Notes: a model not told the origin generated them from the sequence alone. A DNA stretch of 64,000 bases from Dugong dugon (GCA_030035585.1 CM057472.1:91881601-91945600), one strand, 5' to 3'. Positions 46,535-57,999 are shown, numbered from the stretch's first letter. Program-made: numbers and translations.

Positions 46535-46837
46535 AGTTGTTTTGTCTCCCTCTGGAAGCTCTGTGAAGCTGCTTTCTCGTACCCCCTGTGTGATGGTCTC
46601 CAGTAGGAGTTCAAGATGGCGGATCCACGCTGTGTTAGCTGGTAGGGGACCTCTGCATGAATCTCTCCTCACTCTCTGTTCTCTGTCAGTTTTCTCACTC
46701 CATTTGGTGCTTGGCTGAGTTCTTTATCTCTTCATTTGATGTTTTAGGGTTTCAGTATTGTTGTTTTCTCTGTTCGGCTTAGTTTTTCAGATCTTTGCAT
46801 GGTGCTTCTGCCTAGAGCGCCATTTTGTCAGAAGTCC
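46535..46837 (-). mobile_element. First ~300 bp of another L1 subfamily 5'UTR, inside the chimera
   Basis: On the reverse strand it starts ggacttctgacaaaatggcg, then ctaggcagaagcacc, and follows the leader of L1 copies 1 and 2 to gagacaaaacaac. It begins at or next to the natural 5' end of that subfamily and ends where copy 2 reads acaaaacaactggtaac. There it joins ORF2 sequence through a shared aact. Confidence 0.88.
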
Positions 46838-47088
46838 TCTGTCTTCATTTTTTAAGTACCTCTTTTTGTTTTAATCTCGTCATCTTTTACATATTGACAT
46901 CTGTTTCCCTATTTTCAGTGTTTTAGCTTTGCTTTACTTTTGTGACTTCCCTACCTGGGTTGATATCTGGTTGCTCTGTCCTGTGTTCTTGTCTTGGGTT
47001 GTTATCTGATGTAACTGATTTTCTAACCGGAGGACTCCCTTTAGTATTTCTTGTAATTTTTTTTATTTTTGCAAATTCCCTAAATTTC

Positions 47089-48013
47089 TGTTTATCTGGA
47101 AATGTGCTAATTTCACCAGCATATTTAAGAGACAGTTTTGCTGGATGTGTAATTCTTGGCTGACAGTTTTTTTTCCTTCAAGGCTTTATATATGTCATCC
47201 CATTGCCTTCTTGCCTGCATGGTTTCTGCTGAGTAGTCTGAGCTTATTCTTATTGACTCTTCTTTGTAGATGACTTTTTGTTTATCTCTAGCTGCTCTTA
47301 AAATTCTCTCTTTATCTTTGTTTTTAGCAAATTTGATTATAATATGTCTTGCTGACTTTCTTTTGGAATCTACCTTATGTGGAGTTCGATGAGCATCTTG
47401 GATAGATACCTTCTCATCTTTCATGATATCGGGGAAGTTTTCTGCCAACAAATCTTCCACAATTTTCTCTTTATTTTCTGTTATCGCCCCCAGCCCCCAT
47501 TCTGGTACTCCAATCACTCATAGGTTATTCCTCTTGGTAGAGTCCCACATAATTCTTAGGGTTTCTTCATATTTTTAATCCTTTTATCTGATTTTTCCTT
47601 AAATAAGTTGGTGTCAAGTGCTTTATTTTGAATCTCACTAATTCTGACTTCCTTTGCCTCAATTATGCTCCTGTGACTTTCTATTTAGTTGTCTAATTCT
47701 GAAATTTTATTGTTAATCTTCTGGATTTCTGATTGCTGTCTTTCTTTGAATTCTTGCAGCTGTTAAATTTGTCATTATGCTCTTATCTGATCTTTGTAAT
47801 TTCTTCTATTGCATGTTCTGCATTTTGTTTAATTTCCTTCCTAATTTCTTGAAGAGTTCTGTTTATTAATCTTCTGTATTCTGCCTCTGGTAAGTCCAAG
47901 AAATTTTTCTCCTCTGGAAAATTTCTAGGTTCTTTATTCTGGGAGCTTGCTGAAGCCATCATGAATTGCCTCATTATGTGATTTGATATTGACTGTTGTC
48001 TCCAAGCCATCAA
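47089..48013 (-). pseudogene. L1 ORF1 of the chimera, broken
   Basis: Reverse-strand ORF1 homologue starting at 48013 (MMAWRQQSISNHIMRQFMMA). An N-terminal piece (48013-47783) is followed by a broken coiled-coil region. A C-terminal piece at 47517-47125 has RRM-type sequence and SAETMQARRQWDDIYKALKE. The N-terminus differs from that of copy 1, which supports a different subfamily. Confidence 0.9.
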
Positions 48014-49394
48014 TAAGTTATTGTATTTATTTATTTTATGCTTGCTTACTGTGTCCTAGCTTCTTGGGGTTTTTTTTTTTTTTTTTTTCTTTTGATATGG
48101 CCAAATAGGCTATTTATATGAGCTAGTTTGATTATTTTCACCTTTGAAGCTCTAACGTCCTATCACCAGATGGTTAGATCTGTTACTAGGTATGTGAGCT
48201 CAGGAGTCGGCCCACTCCTTCTGTATGGATTCAGCTAAGATGCCCAGGTAGATATCCACCAAGTGTGTAGTGTAGGTTCACGCTTACAGTCCTAGATAGG
48301 CATGGGATGATTGATGTAGGCACAGGCATCTGGCTGCATCAGGGGGACAAACTCTGAGCAAGGCAGGGGGCTGACAGCTGCCCCCAAGTGTCCAGGAGGA
48401 AGGCATGTCCCTGTTCCCTAGAGCATGTAGGTGGGTGGGTTTTGCAGCTGGACTATGAGCACCTAATGCTGCTGACTGTAAGGACTTGGGGGCACCTCTT
48501 ATTCATGGGCCCCTAGAGCCGGTGGCTAGGTGGTGTGGGTGGAGCCCCCAGTCCTCAGGCCCCTGATATGAGTAGATAAAGACCCTGCTTAATGGGCAGT
48601 GTAGTGTCAAATGTCAAGAACCTGCCACTTCACAGCTGAAACAGTTGAAGTTAGTCTTCTGGTATATACCCTGTTGTATTGGGGTAAGGAGGGCTTATGC
48701 TGTTGAGATGGGCCCACAGAAGTCTGTGCAAGGGGAAAGGCACTCAAAGTCTGTGGCTCTCTTATACCTGTGCCTAGGTAAAGGATATGTGTCTACCCTG
48801 GGTTCCTGGGTTAGGGGAGCCGGCAGTTTATTTTTCCCCTTTTTTGTTAATTTGTTCCCTTTCCAAGGCAGGGAGAATGGCTCCGGGCATGTGACGGATC
48901 CTACTTCCAGCCCAGGGGACTCGGCAATTGCTGAAGCCTGTCCAGGACCCGGTGCAGAGCAGGGAACAGGGAGGTAAATGGGAGACAGTCTTTTCCCTAA
49001 GGGGGGGTGTTTTTGATCTATGCCATAGGCCAGACGCAAGTACTTGTCTTTAGTCAAGGCTTCTTTTCACTTGTTCTGGGTGGCCATGTAGACTCTTAGT
49101 GGCCGGGTCTCTCCCAGAGTGGAAAATGCACCTCCTGAACACGGCTGCTTGCCTGCCTCACCACTCACCCCCAAACTGCTTAGGCCTGAAGGTTTCAAGC
49201 TCTCGCCAGGTCAGGTCTGGCAACTCCTTGCTGCTTCCAAATCATCTCTCCCTCCCCCTGACATTCAGTCTGGTTCCTCAACTCTGCCTTTGTTGATCAG
49301 GGATCCCAGATTGCCATATATAATCGAGTTACTTGTTTTTTCAGGTCTTTGTTGTAAGAGTGTCCACCAGAAGCATCCGACTACTCTGCCATCT
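48014..49394 (-). promoter_or_regulatory. 5'UTR of the second L1 subfamily
   Basis: 1.38-kb GC-rich leader with no clear similarity to the leaders of copies 1 and 2. On the reverse strand it starts agatggcagagtagtcggat. Several G-rich runs (48420-48560) are visible. A T-run at 48070-48090 lies near its 3' end. Opposed open frames at 48645-48977 and 48695-49057 overlap and are probably composition effects. Confidence 0.75.
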
Positions 49395-49406
49395 AGAGAT
49401 CAGAAC
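49395..49406. repeat. Target-site duplication of the chimeric L1, right
   Basis: agagatcagaac, identical to 44630-44641. Confidence 0.93.
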
Positions 49407-49812
49407 TCTTAATCACTGCTGGTGGGAATGCAAAATGATACAACCATTTTGGAAGATGATATGGCACTTCCTTAGAAAGCTAGAAATGGAAATACAATAC
49501 AATCCAACAATCCCACTCCTAGGCATATATGCTAGAGAAATAAGAGCCGTCACAAGAATATACATGTGCACATCCATATTCATTGCAGCATTGTTCACAA
49601 TAGCAAAAAGATTGAAACAACCTAGATGCCCATCAACAGATGAATGGATAAACAAACTATGCTACATACACACAATGGTATATTATGCAATGATAAAGAA
49701 CAATGATGAATCTGTGAAGCATCTCATAACATGGATAAAACTGGAGGACATTATGCTGAGTGAAATAAGTCAATCACAAATGGACAAATATTATATGAGA
49801 CCTCTACTCTAA
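49407..49812 (+). pseudogene. L1 ORF2 C-terminal end, separated fragment
   Basis: Codes for the last ~135 residues of ORF2, with [35 protein letters not shown] and SEISQSQMDKYYMRPLL before the stop. A 2-bp difference from copy 1 near 49457 (atgatatggc against atgatggc) shows that copy 1 carries the deletion. Confidence 0.92.
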
Positions 49813-51085
49813 AAACTCATGTTAAAGTTTACGCACAAAAAGAAACAATCTTTGTTGGTTATGAGGGATGGAGGGGGACTAAATAGACAATAGATAAGTG
49901 GTAACTTTGGTGAAGGGTAAGACAGTACACAATACTGGGGAAGCCAGCACAACTTGTACAAGGAAAGGATATGAAAGCTCCATAGACACATCCAAACTCC
50001 CTGAGTCACTGAACTGCTGGGCACAGGGCTGTGAGGACCATGGTTTCTGGGAACATCTAGTTCAGTTGGCATAACACAGTTTATAAAGACAACGTTCTAC
50101 ATTCTACCTCGGTGTGTAGCGTGTGGGGTCTTAAAAGCCTGTGAGCAGCCATATAAGAGACTCCTTTAGTCTCACCTCTTCGGGAGCATGGGAGAATGAA
50201 GAGAACAGGATACAAGGAAAAGATTAGTTCAAAAGATTAATGGACCACATCTACCTCCACCAAACTGAGTCCAGTATAGCTAGATGGTGCCTGGCTACCA
50301 CCACTGACTGCTCTGACTGGGATCACAACAGAGGGTTCTGGACAGAGCTGAAGAAGGATGTAGAACAAAATTCTAACACACAAAAAGACCAGATTTACTG
50401 TCCTGACAGACTGGAGAAACCCCGAGAGTATGGCCCCCAGACATCTTTTTAGCTCAGTGGTGAAGTCACTCCCGTGGTTCACCGTTCATCAGGGTATTAG
50501 ACAACCCCATAGAACAAAATGGGACTAATGAGACACAGCAATCCAGGAACAAGGACTAAAAGGCAGGAAGGGACAGGAAAACTGGTGATAGGGAACCCAA
50601 GTTTGAGAAGGGACAGTGTTGACATGTCATGGGGTTGTTAACCATTGTCATAGGGCAATATGTGTACTGTTTAATGAGAAACTATTTGATCTGTAAACCT
50701 TAGTCTAAGGTAAAAAAAAAAAAAATCTATTTGAGATCAAATTGACAACAGCAACTCAAAAGGTTTGATGGAAAGCCCAGGGGACAGCGAGTTGAAGATA
50801 ATATTGATGGAATTATTTGGAAAAGGATAGTGAGAATAGCAGCGCTACTGGAAGAATGTAATCAGTGTCACAGAATTGTACATGTAGAAATTTTTGAGAT
50901 GGTGTAACTTTGGCTATGTATGTTTTCAGCAAAAAAAAAAAAAAAAGTCCTCCAAGGTCCAGAAGGGAGAGTGTTGACATGTAGTGAGGTTGTTAACCAA
51001 TGTCACAAAACAATATGTGTACTGACTGTTTAATGAGAAACTATTTGTTCTGTAAACCTTCATCTAAAGTAAAATAAAAAAAAAA
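49407..51085 (+). mobile_element. L1 copy 2, part 2 (ORF2 end and 3'UTR)
   Basis: Resumes within ORF2 at tcttaatcactgctggtggg, reaches the ORF2 stop near 49812, and continues through a 1.27-kb 3'UTR with paired blocks at about 50619-50710 and 50970-51075 to a poly-A tail at 51070-51086. Confidence 0.94.
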
Positions 51086-51197
51086 ATTAAAAATTCATTT
51101 TAATTGCCTACTTCAAGTTATATAGTTTCAATATCTTGTTATGAAAGAGTATATAATTTGCTCTCCTATTCTTCCTCCCATCTCCTGTTCTTTACTA

Positions 51198-51475
51198 TTT
51201 ATTTATTTTTTATTGTTGTTAAAAATATGCACAGCAAAAGGTATGTTAACAATTTCTACATATACAATTCAGTGACATTAATTATGTTTTTCAATTTGTG
51301 TAACTATTATTACCCTCCTTTTATGAAGTAGTCCTCCCCCATTAACATAAATTCACTGCTCCCTGAGCTTCCTATCTCATCTTTTGGTTGCTTTTGTCAA
51401 TTTGATCCCACTTAGATAGTTCTTTAAAAGAGCACAATACTCAAGGCAGACATTCTTTACTAATTAAGTTATTTG
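51198..51475 (-). mobile_element. Antisense L1 3'UTR fragment, first part
   Basis: Reads as the reverse of an older L1 3'UTR: atttctacatatacaattca, gtcaatttgatcccacttag, gcacaatactcaaggcagac. Similar to 59050-59240. Split by an RTE insertion and resumed at about 51890. Confidence 0.7.
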
Positions 51476-51477
51476 TT

Positions 51478-51895
51478 TGGTGCGTGCAAAAGCTAGACAA
51501 TGAATAAGACAGAAGAAGAATTGATGCCTTTGAATTATGGTGTTGATGAAGAATATTGACTATACCATGGACTTCCAGAAGAATGAACAAGTCTGTCCTG
51601 GAAGAAGTACAGCCAGAACAGTCCTTGGAAGTACGGATGGCAAGACTTCGTTTCACATAGTTTGGAGATGTTAGGAGGGACCAGTCCCTGGAGAAGGACA
51701 TCATGCTTGATAAGGTAGAGGGTCAGTGAAAAAGAGAAGACCCTTGACAAGATGGATTGACTCATTGGCTGCAACAATGGACTCAAACATAGCAACTATT
51801 GTGATGGCGCAGGACCTGGCAGCGTTTTGTCTCTTGTACATAGGGTTGCTATGAGTGGGAATGGACTGTATTGCACCCAACACAAGAAGAAGAAG
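51478..51895 (+). mobile_element. RTE LINE 3' end
   Basis: 5'-truncated RTE copy with the C-terminal coding region and 3' end; the forward strand has tggacttccagaagaatgaa, ggagaaggacatcatgcttg and tgatggcgcaggacctggca. The frame is broken. The tail is altered to cacccaacacaagaagaaga. Confidence 0.9.
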
Positions 51896-52110
51896 ACTTC
51901 AAGGGATATTTTTGGTTTAAGGTTTAAAGAGTATCTCAGGACAATTGTTTCGGTAGTTTATCTATCTTCAATGGCTCCAGAAAGTCTGAATTCCATGAAA
52001 ATTTGAAATTTTGTTCTACTCATTTTTGCTTTGTCAGAGATTTTAGTATTTGCATTTTTCTTTAACCACAATATTCTGTTATTTAATCTTAGTTTTGTAT
52101 TTAAATAAAT
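51890..52110 (-). mobile_element. Antisense old L1 3'UTR, second part
   Basis: Continues with gaagacttcaagggatattt, aatggctccagaaagtctga and ttgaaattttgttctactca, which I recognise as antisense old L1 3' sequence. Confidence 0.55.
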
Positions 52111-52139
52111 TTGATGCTCACACCATTTTACACATCACC

Positions 52140-52700
52140 CTTCAATTATTTAGTTATTCTGGTTGATTCCTACTTCATTTCGTCTGCAAGTGGCTTTCTT
52201 TTTTCGATTATTCAATGGTGTAATATGTGAATACTTATTTTTATGATCTTGAATGTCTAGTGTTGTCTTTATCTTATAAAGTATACTTGCCTGCATATAA
52301 TATTTATAGATTACCTCTTTTTCCTCTTCCATCTTTATAGACATTAATCCATTGTGTGTGGCATTGGAAATTACTGAGAAGTCTGAGGTCAGAAAGATTT
52401 TCGCCCCTTGCAGGTGATTGGTTTTTCCAATTTGGAGGCCTGCACAATACATTCATTGCCTGTGAATTTCAATAAGTTAGCCAGGTTTTATCTCAATGTT
52501 GAGGTATTGTCCAGGAATATATAATACTCTTATTTTTATACATTATTTGTTTGTTTTTTGATGCCTAAATACTGCTGTTTTTGTCTTATTTTTGAAGTAA
52601 ATAAATACAGATTATTTTGATGTTGAACATTTTGAATCATCCTGTTATTATATGTGCAATGTGTCTTTTACTGTATAGACTCGATTATTTATTTCTTAAC
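52140..52700 (-). mobile_element. Antisense L1/HAL1-like ORF1 relic
   Basis: The forward strand resembles the reverse of an ancient L1 or HAL1 ORF1 region, best at attactgagaagtctgaggt and ccttgcaggtgattggtttt. The 100-codon reverse frame at 52150-52452 lies in this block but shows no clear domain. Confidence 0.4.
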
Positions 52701-55305
52701 AATGTTTCTGTATTTTATTTCTGAATAAATTTTCTGTTAAATGTATGGAGCCCTCAATTTTAGGGATACAATGAGCTATAAGACTACATTGTTTTTATAT
52801 GGTCTTCACATTTATCATATTCTCTCTAATTGTTTTATTCCCTTTTTCTCTATCCATTCACAGTGATTATCTCAAGTTTTTCTTTCATTCCATTAATTTG
52901 ATTTCCTGTCACATTTATTTTTTTCCTCTTATAGTTTTTTAATGAATTAGTACATGACTTATTTTTACTGTCTTCTTTTTATATTTCATTTTTTTACAGT
53001 ATTTTTTCTGTCTTTCATTGAATTTAAATTCCCATCACATTCTTATCAAATTGTACTATCATGAGAAGCTCTTTTGTAGAATTTGTTTCTATTTCTTTGG
53101 TTATGTTTTACTTCAGGCTAGATTTAAATAGTTGCTAGCTCATGTATTTATTATCTTGTTCAACCTTAATAAATTCATCTCAGTTCAGATTAACTATATG
53201 TTTTACATAAGGAGGGCAATCCTTCTTAACAGCTTCTCTTGCTTCATGCTAGATCAGTAGACATGGCCCCAGCTTTTCAAAATTTGCGACATAATACTGT
53301 ACCCGTTTCTTCATTAGACTGTTGCCGATGAAATTTTGGCTGTTTTACTATTTTTAAACTCTTTCTTCTTCCATTTAATTAGTAATTAAAGGAGGAATTA
53401 TTTCTGAGTGAGCAAAGTATCATTAAGGCCATAAAAGTGGAGTTACTATTGAGAAAGTTTTCTCCAAGTTAAGACCCAAGAAGGGGAGTGGGTAAGAGAA
53501 AAATTTCTCTTAACTAAGTTTAAGAGAAAGGAATAAATGCTAGGTTTTTTGAAGAATTTGATATGAAGAAGAGAATTTGCAATTCATGTAGATAATTTCT
53601 GGAGACATTAGAAAACAATAATAATTTATAATTAAGTGGATTTCAGTTGTGACTATGAATGATGATGCATTTTATTTCTGCCTATGAACTGACAAGCATG
53701 ACTAAGTAAGAAATAAATGTTTGTTTGATAAAAAACTACGTGGAAGATTCATTTATATCTAAAACCGTATGCATGCTAAAAATCCATGATAAACTATGCA
53801 AGCATTTTCTTAAGGATATCGGCTTAATAATAAAAACAATGGCGGTTATGAACTATGTAAATTTATATCCAATTAACTTGCTGCAGTTATCTTATTAAAT
53901 GCCAATTAAGTGTATTAACATTCTCTATAATTTTATATATCTATATGAATTTAACTGTACCTTTATGGCCATTGTAGTTTTGAGTTAATTACATGGCAAG
54001 ATGATTTATCTTTTGCATAATTATTAAGACTTCACCCCTATTCCCCAAAAAATTAGATTAAATTAAATGAATAGCGTTATAAATTCTGAAGATAAGTCCC
54101 CAAAGCTGCACTAATTTCCTAGCTTTATTCAAATCTGTGTTTTGAAGCAAAATGCAGATTTCACATGGTTTGTGGTAGCAGGATAGTGCCTCTAATTCTT
54201 CATTTAAAATAAAATACGAAACACCTATCTAATGTGTTCCCAAAGCCACTATTAGGATTTTCAAATTGTGTTCTTTTTTTTTTCTTTTCTGTTATGATTG
54301 AGGCTAATACCTGTCTAATTAGAGGAAGATTTTCTGACAACTAATAGGTTTCTAATTAAACCAGAATTAGAGCTAGCCTATCAGGGCCCAAGTCATTTAA
54401 ATATTTTTGGTGAGACATGCTTTATTTTTCTTTGACAGTCCCCTAAATATCTAACATGATAACAGGCACTTACCAAGTTTGATATAGCTGAAAAGATCAT
54501 GGGCTTTGTAGTCAGATAATTTGGGGTTCAGATAACTCTCTCAATTTGTATTCATTTTGTGGTAGAAATGGATGACATTTGTGGTTTTTTAACTTATTTC
54601 CTCATTAGAAAAATGTGGATGATAACTTACTGCATATGGGTATGTTGAACATTTAATCTAATTATATGCATGTATGCATGAAAATATAATACTATGCATA
54701 CTATGCATGAAAGTCCATCCTCACTAAATACTATTTTTATTCCTATCATTTTTACATTTCTCATTTTCTAAAACTACTTAGTCCATTTTTTATAGGTCAT
54801 GAAACTATCCCCCAAATAATTTTATATATGATTTTCAAATGAATGTGGATCTCAGGGCATCTAGTAGTCTTGAAAAAGGCACATTAAAAAAAAAAAAGGC
54901 AAATGAAGAACAAATTGGTGATTCAACTCTGGGCATTGTACAGAGCTATCAGCTTATTTCTTTTACCTCATTAATATAAAATTTAAAAGTCTAATGATTA
55001 ACCCTATATTTAAACAAAGATAACCTTTTAGACATATATTTACTTATGGCTCAATTCAGTGCATTGGTAAATCCAAATTCTAATTACTGGGAGCAAGGAA
55101 ACCAGAAAATCAATTCCTCACTCTGGGTCTGCAGTCAGCCAGCCATTCTGCAGAGGCACTCTAGTAGTTTGGTTTTGGTGCATTTTACTTTTCTGCTTTA
55201 GGTCCACGTACGTCAGCAAATGTGGTCTATTCATCACTAAGGTGTGTGAGATGCAGATCTAAATTTCAAGTGAAGAGACAAAAAGTTTTCTATGGACTAT
55301 CCTCA
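52700..55305. other. Gene-free AT-rich DNA
   Basis: No exon or RNA gene. 54490-54700 may contain a decayed reverse MIR (aacttatttcctcattagaa, then gtggatgataacttactgca). 54667-54711 has repeated atgcat units. 54250-54420 is motif-dense and non-repetitive (see findings). Confidence 0.45.
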
Positions 55306-55307
55306 TT

Positions 55308-55450
55308 CAGAAGCCCCGGTGGCCAGTAGTTGGCATCTCGAATCCATCAGCCGCTCCTTGGAAACCGTATGGGGCAATTCTACTCTGTCTAATAGGGCTG
55401 CTATGAGTCGGAATCAACTTGACTGCAACGGGTGTTTTTTTTTTTTTTTA
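55308..55450 (+). mobile_element. AfroSINE-type SINE with internal deletion
   Basis: Head agccccggtggcc is joined to the B-box region (agtagttggcatctcgaatc), so about 40 bp of the tRNA part is missing. Body and tail are normal (gagtcggaatcaacttgact) and it ends in a T-run. Confidence 0.9.
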
Positions 55451-57810
55451 ATAAATCCACCTGGTGTCACCTTCCCCAATCTTCTCAGCTCTTGCATTAC
55501 TTCTCTGTGGAAAGACCGGTGAGCGGAAGTCAGACTCCCCACCTTTCCTCCCCTTTCCCTGACTGAGCAGTGATGATTGCTTCTTTGTTTGACAGTGTAC
55601 CTTATTTCTTTGTTACTCTGTGCCTGTTTAAGTCTTCTATAAAATCTCCAATAAAATCACCCTTAAAGCCATCAGGTGTCAGAGACAATGATACATGTCC
55701 CTGGAAATAAAACCTTCCTAATGAAATAGAAGGAAATCTAAAATCCTTGCCCATGTGCTTCAGTTAAATAAGTTTCCTCTGGCTAGCCATTATTTATAGC
55801 ACAGTTAATGATGAAATTCACACCTACATAAATGTCTTTCTTGCTGATGATTATTCGCGAGACCCATGTGCACATGAACGCCTCAAACAGAACTTTCTAC
55901 ATGGTGGTTTGAGATTGGAGGTCAATGGGAGTTGATGTGAAAGGCTGAGAAAGGATTTCACCTGTAACTTCACAATAGTTCCATGGCGCTCTGGGTCTGA
56001 CTGATAAGCGGAAACAATTGTGACCACTAGAGGAAATTTATGGAAATTAGTTGAACAGTCCTGTGTGTCTCTGCAATATCAGAATTATAAATTGTACAGA
56101 TGTCAACCCTTTCCAGTCAACTAAGCAATTAAAAAAAAAAAAGCTGCCGCTACTTGTCAGCCTACTAGCATTTGGATAAAAAGCTACTGTAGCACCCTTA
56201 GCCTACAAGGCAGGTAAGGAACAGGCAGAGGCCTGAGTTGAAAGTCGCTATTTTTTTTTTTTCCCCTAGACTTTAACAGCTTGGAGGTATATTTTATTTT
56301 TTTCCCCAGAGTTCTTAATTTAAATAGGAATCTCAGTGATTTCTCTCCATTTCATGATCTCAAAAGATACTCATAAAAAGAGGAAGTTATTATTAGTCCT
56401 AACGATAGCTTTCATGGTTGACTACTACTTCTTAAAGTGCTTTAGATATTTATAGTTCACAAAATAGCTCTACAATGTAGGTATTTTTACAGTGATTTTA
56501 CATGTGAGAAGGCTATTCCTGAGAGCTCAATCACTGAGGAAGTTGTTAGTCAAACACAGACTTAGTTGTCCGTGGAGCTCAAATTCTTTGAGCTACATCA
56601 TTCTGCTGGTGAGTTAATTGACTAACCCATGAGTTCATCTGTTCTACATCATCGTAGATCTAATTTCTATTAACATATATCCCTAAATCCCTACAATTTT
56701 CTTGCATAATTGCTTTATACCTTCTTCTGGAAGAGAGTGTATAAGTTTAGGTGCTCAAGAGTTGTTTTCAACTGTGTTGCCAGTGATATTTCTGTGGTTG
56801 TTTTTACAGTCTACGTTACCTTCTAATTATCTTTGAAGGACTCTACCTGGTGACTTAATTCTCCTGGAATCAATGTGAAATGAACACGTGAATGCTGTGC
56901 AATTAACCTAATTAATTTTGTCTGACAGTGTATGGTATGGAGAAGTGAGGTAAATGTTCACAGCCCCCAAAACTTTGTTTCTCTAAACCTATGATTTAAA
57001 GGTTTAATGAGTTAAAACTCTCATGTATTTTTTTTTTTCACATTTTTATCTCCAGAGGGCATAGGTTTATATATACGAGTAATCAGTCCTCAAAACTATC
57101 TGTATATTTGGAAATAATGATAACTGTGCCCGTGAGAAGTTTTAATTTACACGAATATTCTATTGAAGTCTATTTTATTTCATTAAAACATCCTTGAAAA
57201 CACTCATCTCTTTAAAAAGTGAATATTTGAGCCCTTGGATTTGCTTAAAGTTTGCTCAATTTATGCTGGAAAATCCATTCAAATTTTCAACGCAGCATTC
57301 TCTCTTAGCTCTCTTTTTTAAAGTGTATATATAAGATTTCAATTTGTAACATCTTTAATTTTTTCTCCTACATAAAGGTTTCCATTAAATAGTATTTAGT
57401 GTGATAGTTCACATTTTCCAACAATGCTGGCAATGTCTAAAAATTCAGGGAAACCTTATTGCCACGAAGTTATTTTAAGTATTTAATTGAAAGAAAATGC
57501 TACGTGTCCAACATTAACTCTGTTAACTATATATATAAACAGTGAGATTTCCAAAGGGGATTGAGTTTCATACTTGACTTATCTCCTCCAAGTGGGAACA
57601 CAGGGAGTAGGGACTAATTCTTCATTCAGATCTTACCAATACGTGAAAGTCATGGAACTAGGTAAATGTGTTCTCTTTAGATCTCTCCAAGAAACTGTTA
57701 TTGTCATCTACCCTAACACAAGCCAATATTCTGAGTTTCTTGTATTGTAACAACCTATGTAAAAATATCTGTGGATCTCGCAATGTCATAAACAAACTAT
57801 TTTCCCTCTA
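55451..57810. other. Gene-free DNA
   Basis: No exon or RNA gene. 55450-55690 has a C-rich stretch and caataaaatcacc, possibly an LTR end. 56430-56600 probably holds a decayed MIR. 56860-56945 is motif-dense (see findings). The rest is AT-rich single-copy DNA. Confidence 0.45.
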
Positions 57811-57826
57811 CTAATGCTTTTATCAG

Positions 57827-57999
57827 AGCCCTGGTGGTTAAGCATTTTGCTGCTAACCAAAAGGTCGGCAGTTCAAACCCACCAGCAGTTCCTTGGAAAC
57901 CCCTATGGGGTAGTTCTATACTGTGTCCTATAGGGTCACTATGAGTGGGAATCCACTTGTCGGCAATGGGTTTGTTTTTTTTTGTTTTTTGTTTTTTTG
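57827..57999 (+). mobile_element. AfroSINE-type SINE
   Basis: Forward copy: gagccctggtggttaagcat, aaccaaaaggtcggcagttc, tail gtcggcaatgggtttg and a T-rich end. Direct repeats ctaatgcttttatcag (57811-57826) and ctaatgcttatcag (58000-58013) flank it. Confidence 0.95.

Larger units (their letters stand above)
44642..49394 (-). mobile_element. Chimeric LINE-1 inserted in L1 copy 2
   Basis: A 4.75-kb reverse-strand L1 with one poly(A) end (poly-T on the forward strand at 44644-44652) and one target-site duplication. Read 5' to 3' on the reverse strand it has: a second-subfamily 5'UTR starting agatggcagagtagtcggat (49394 down to 48014); ORF1 (48013-47089); the start of the inter-ORF spacer (to 46838); the first ~300 bp of a different subfamily's 5'UTR (46837-46535); the ORF2 C-terminal part (46534-45592); and the 3'UTR (45591-44642). 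About 2.9 kb of ORF2 is missing. Because it lies inside L1 copy 2 it is the younger insertion. Confidence 0.9.

Noticed and set aside
48695..49057. Possible gene on the reverse strand of the chimeric L1 leader
   Set aside because: Overlaps another open frame in the opposite direction (48645-48977); GC-rich composition explains both, and there is no known domain.
54640..54720. CRISPR-like or ordered array of atgcat repeats
   Set aside because: Only a few irregular short units in a eukaryotic AT-rich region; simple low-complexity sequence.
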